A stretch of 8,568 nucleotides of DNA from Asaia bogorensis (GTDB lineage Bacteria > Pseudomonadota > Alphaproteobacteria > Acetobacterales > Acetobacteraceae), in assembly GCA_945871455.1 (NCBI GenBank), contig CAMBXJ010000161.1:1-8568 (forward strand), read 5' to 3'. Positions 6,762-8,568 of this stretch are shown piece by piece. The notes under the pieces were generated by a model that saw nothing but the letters and a program-made list of their open reading frames with translations, had not been told where the DNA came from and searched no databases. Both the position numbers and the translations under genes were made by a program. The first letter of the stretch is position 1, and each line of letters starts with the position of its first letter.

Positions 6762-7274
6762 TCAGTGGACGGCGCGCGAGCAGTCGGCCGGCATCACCCA
6801 GGCCGCCTGGCCGCCCTGGCGCCGCCGTCGTCCGAACATCAGGCCGGCTTCCAGGAACAGGAATCCCATCCCCTCCAACGGGCCGATCGCGAATTCCGCC
6901 CCGCCCTGACTGAGCAGGTGCAGCCGCAGCAACCCCTCGGCCAGGTCCGCCCGCTCGACCTGCGCCAGCAGCCCGGCGTGCAGCAGTACAGCCTCGTCAT
7001 CCGACAATTCCGGGCATCGGGGGCAGCGGATATCGACCGGCCGCAGCCCGGTGCGTGCGACGATGCCCATCAACCCGTCGATCGAATGGCCCGCGTCTCG
7101 CGCCCCCGCCCGCCCCAGGGCCTCGGTCAGGCGCGGGATGGGATCCTCCCCCGTGGCATAGCACCGAACCCACCACCGCATCGCCAGCAGCATCAGGGTT
7201 TCGGGCTTCGGCAGTTCGGCGACGCGGCGCGTCTGTTCCGATCCGTACCACTCCATTGCGACGACGCTGTCCAT
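6762..7274 (-). CDS. Conserved-looking protein of unknown function with a CxxC motif
   Basis: I do not recognise this 170-residue protein. It has no signal peptide or clear membrane span and looks cytoplasmic and largely helical, with leucine- and alanine-rich stretches around 26-36 and 91-120. The most distinctive segment is RCPRCPELSDDEAVLLHA at 83-100, where Cys84 and Cys87 form a CxxC that could bind a metal or an iron-sulfur centre or act as a thiol pair. Cys38 is the only other cysteine before the C-terminal tail. The tail carries FGRRRR followed by a polar end. An ideal ribosome binding site (AGGAG, 5 bases before the ATG) and GC-rich third codon positions support it as a real gene. 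Its promoter overlaps a Fur-box-like operator, so an iron-responsive role is the best contextual clue; any function beyond that would be guesswork. Confidence 0.78.
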   Translation of the reverse strand: MDSVVAMEWYGSEQTRRVAELPKPETLMLLAMRWWVRCYATGEDPIPRLTEALGRAGARDAGHSIDGLMGIVARTGLRPVDIRCPRCPELSDDEAVLLHAGLLAQVERADLAEGLLRLHLLSQGGAEFAIGPLEGMGFLFLEAGLMFGRRRRQGGQAAWVMPADCSRAVH

Positions 7275-7279
7275 GTCCG

Positions 7280-7284
7280 CTCCT
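7280..7284 (-). promoter_or_regulatory. Ribosome binding site of the CxxC protein
   Basis: AGGAG on the minus strand lies 5 bases before the ATG at 7274. This is a strong, well-spaced site that fixes the start. Confidence 0.65.
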
Positions 7285-7298
7285 TCCGGTATGCGGCG

Positions 7299-7327
7299 AC
7301 CTTAGTGCAAATGAGAACCATTATCAA
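7299..7327 (-). promoter_or_regulatory. Predicted sigma-70-type promoter of the CxxC protein gene
   Basis: On the minus strand TTGATA (7322-7327) matches five of six bases of the -35 consensus. It is followed after exactly 17 bases by TAAGGT (7299-7304), a weak -10 with three of six matches. Transcription would begin near 7292, leaving a leader of about 18 bases with the ribosome binding site. The Fur-box-like palindrome lies over the -35 and spacer, as expected for repression. Confidence 0.45.
7312..7326. promoter_or_regulatory. Fur-box-like operator
   Basis: TGAGAACCATTATCA matches the 7-1-7 Fur consensus TGATAATnATTATCA at 12 of 14 arm positions, with the right arm perfect. The AT-rich flanks (AAA before, ATAATG after) stand out in this GC-rich sequence. 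It is 37 bases from the start codon of the minus-strand CxxC protein and 76 bases from surE. It overlaps the predicted minus-strand promoter, so that gene is the likelier target. A Fur-family regulator with iron (or manganese, as for Mur) would repress here. Confidence 0.6.
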
Positions 7328-7402
7328 TAATGCCGATCCTTCTCTGGACTCACCCCAACCCAATCGGCAAAACCGAACCTCCCGATCAGGCAGGAGCCCC
7401 AG

Positions 7403-8176
7403 GTGCTGGACCGAATTTTGCTCACCAACGACGATGGCATCGATGCTCCCGGCATGGCGGTGCTGGAACAGATCGCCGCCCAACTGGCGCACGAAGTCTG
7501 GGTGGTCGCCCCGGAGCACGACCAGAGCGGCCAATCCCATGCCATCAGCCTGCACCACGCGCTGCGCATCACCGAACGCGGGCCCCGCCGCTTCGGCGTC
7601 ACCGGCACGCCCGGCGACTGTGCCGCCATGGGCATCTGCCACATCATGAAGGATAACCTGCCGCAACTGGTGCTGTCCGGCGTCAACCGAGGCCTGAATC
7701 TGGGCCTGGAGACCGTGTTCTCCGGCACCGTCGGCGGCGCCATGACGGCCATGATGCTGGGCGTGCCGGCAATCGCGCTGAGCCAGGCCTTCGTCGATCG
7801 GCACAACGTGCCATGGGATACCGCGCGCACATTGGGGGTCGAGACCATCAACCGGCTGGTGGCGATGGGCTGGGGAGAGAACGCCGTCCTGAACGTGAAT
7901 TTTCCTCCGGTCCCGGCCACCGAGGCCGGCCCGCTGACCCTGGCGCGCCAGGGGGTCGGCATGATCGCCGGCATGAACGTAGAAACGCGGATCGATCCCA
8001 GGGGGATGTCTTACCACTGGCTGGGTTTCCGCCGCGCCGACCGCCAGCAGGGCCCGGAAAGCGACTACAGCGCGCTGCGAGCCGGCAAGATCGTGGTGAC
8101 TCCATTGCGCTATGACCGCACGGATGACGAAGCCTATGCGGACCTGACCGGGAAGCTGCCGCGCTTCCTGGAATAG
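7403..8176 (+). CDS. surE: 5'/3'-nucleotidase SurE
   Basis: SurE is a metal-dependent phosphatase that dephosphorylates nucleoside 5'- and 3'-monophosphates (and, in some species, short polyphosphate). It acts in the cytoplasm and is linked to stationary-phase survival. The 257-residue length is normal. All metal-site residues are present: Asp10 and Asp11 in LLTNDDGIDAPG, Ser42 in EHDQSGQS, and Asn95 in LSGVNRGLNLG. The TGTPGDC motif at 67-73 is also diagnostic. The start is a GTG, preceded by GGAG 6 bases upstream. In many proteobacteria surE sits with serS and pcm; here the upstream neighbour is a divergent gene of unknown function and no pcm begins in the following 392 bases. The gene therefore looks like a single-gene unit. 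Confidence 0.96.
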   Translation: MLDRILLTNDDGIDAPGMAVLEQIAAQLAHEVWVVAPEHDQSGQSHAISLHHALRITERGPRRFGVTGTPGDCAAMGICHIMKDNLPQLVLSGVNRGLNLGLETVFSGTVGGAMTAMMLGVPAIALSQAFVDRHNVPWDTARTLGVETINRLVAMGWGENAVLNVNFPPVPATEAGPLTLARQGVGMIAGMNVETRIDPRGMSYHWLGFRRADRQQGPESDYSALRAGKIVVTPLRYDRTDDEAYADLTGKLPRFLE

Positions 8177-8182
8177 CAGGAA

Positions 8183-8198
8183 GGTCGGTCGACCGACC
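8183..8198 (+). terminator. Palindrome immediately after surE, possible 3' hairpin
   Basis: GGTCGGTCGACCGACC is a perfect 16-base palindrome starting 7 bases after the surE stop. As RNA it gives a 6-base-pair GC-rich stem with a UCGA loop. There is no following T-run, so it may be a factor-dependent terminator or a 3'-end stabiliser rather than an intrinsic terminator. A DNA-level binding site is also possible. Confidence 0.4.
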
Positions 8199-8210
8199 CC
8201 AGCCATCGGC

Positions 8211-8249
8211 ACCGATGCTTTATACCGATGCGTTATACCGGTGCGTTAT
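8211..8249. repeat. 13-base tandem repeat, three copies
   Basis: Units at 8211-8223 (ACCGATGCTTTAT), 8224-8236 (ACCGATGCGTTAT) and 8237-8249 (ACCGGTGCGTTAT) follow one another exactly, with a single base change between neighbours. The array starts 13 bases after the surE palindrome in non-coding sequence. Confidence 0.85.
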
Positions 8250-8377
8250 CGACACCGGCCTGGCCGTTCTGGCCAGCGGCCGGGTGCTCGAACGCCGGTG
8301 TATAGGCCCAGACCGCGGTCCACGGAGCAATGTCGCGCGACATGCCAAACCCGGAAGGCGCGCCACACCGCCGTCCT

Positions 8378-8403
8378 GGCGCCCCAAACCTCGATGGGGC
8401 GCC
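8378..8403. other. GC-rich hairpin
   Basis: GGCGCCCC and GGGGCGCC form a perfect 8-base-pair stem with a 10-base loop. There is no T-run on either side. It is too far from surE (about 200 bases) to be assigned to it with confidence, and its role is unknown. Confidence 0.4.
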
Positions 8404-8524
8404 CAGACCCGGTCGGTGCCGTCGAACAACGCGGTCTCACTGGCAAGGGTCGGCCCTGGCGGTCACCGCACCGGACCGCGAAAACGATATCGTTCTTAAA
8501 AAAGGAACATTTCCGGGCAAATGG

Positions 8525-8540
8525 TTAACCGCCGGTAAAC
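8525..8540. promoter_or_regulatory. Possible CtrA-like site
   Basis: TTAA, 7 bases, then TAAAC matches the alphaproteobacterial CtrA consensus TTAA-N7-TTAAC at eight of nine positions. It lies in the AT-richer end of the window, where a promoter for an off-window gene would be expected. A single near-match of this length can arise by chance. Confidence 0.2.
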
Positions 8541-8568
8541 GCAACAATACCCCCCGATTCCCGCGCCT

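Larger units (their letters stand above)
8177..8568. other. Gene-free stretch downstream of surE
   Basis: No convincing coding region is visible in these 392 bases; the frames that stay open lack any family signal and have no good start sites. The stretch holds a palindrome just after surE, a 13-base tandem repeat and a GC-rich hairpin. From about 8480 it becomes AT-richer, with the 12-base palindrome AACGATATCGTT (8483-8494) and a short A-run. The AT-rich end resembles an upstream regulatory region for a gene beginning beyond the window. Confidence 0.55.

Noticed and set aside
6702..6765. CRISPR-like array between the dehydrogenase and the CxxC protein gene
   Set aside because: The units are head-to-tail with no spacers and are only 16 bases long, so this is a simple tandem repeat.
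7193..8212. Minus-strand open frame of 339 codons antisense to surE
   Set aside because: surE on the plus strand has every catalytic residue; the antisense frame arises from GC-rich codon bias.
8504..8526. EcfG-type stress promoter (GGAAC followed by GTT)
   Set aside because: The spacing from GGAAC to GTT is 15 bases, shorter than the 17-18 expected for this promoter class.

Overview
The window is GC-rich and gene-dense, with codon use and gene families typical of an alphaproteobacterium. A member of the Rhodospirillales, possibly Acetobacteraceae, is my best guess. That placement is inference: it rests on base composition, the style of the peptide-type binding proteins and a palindromic repeat of a kind common in alphaproteobacterial genomes. 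No rRNA, tRNA, CRISPR array, transposase or phage gene is visible.

Layout, left to right. (1) Bases 1-2637 hold two tandem, same-strand family 5 solute-binding proteins of ABC transporters. The first is cut by the window edge. The two are about 71% identical without a gap over the shared 285 residues, so they are a local gene duplication. No permease or ATPase gene is in the window. (2) Bases 2640-3029 (minus) hold a small membrane-anchored Excalibur-domain protein, convergent with the second binding protein and 2 bases from it. (3) Bases 3030-3552 have no gene but carry a 176-base, two-tier inverted repeat. (4) Bases 3553-5826 (minus) hold a luciferase-like flavin-dependent oxidoreductase and, upstream of it, a FkbM-family methyltransferase. 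(5) A short-chain dehydrogenase (5872-6690, plus) diverges from the methyltransferase across only 45 bases. (6) A protein of unknown function with a CxxC motif (6762-7274, minus) sits behind a convincing Fur-box-like operator and promoter. It diverges from surE (7403-8176, plus), which encodes the survival-protein nucleotidase. (7) Bases 8177-8568 have no recognisable gene but hold several palindromes and a tandem repeat.

These genes do not form one pathway. The strand changes repeatedly and most genes look independently transcribed, so this reads as ordinary accessory or metabolic chromosome. The features most worth attention are the probable iron-regulated orphan gene, the large nested palindrome, and three different short tandem repeats (units of 15, 16 and 13 bases, about three copies each) in three separate intergenic regions.
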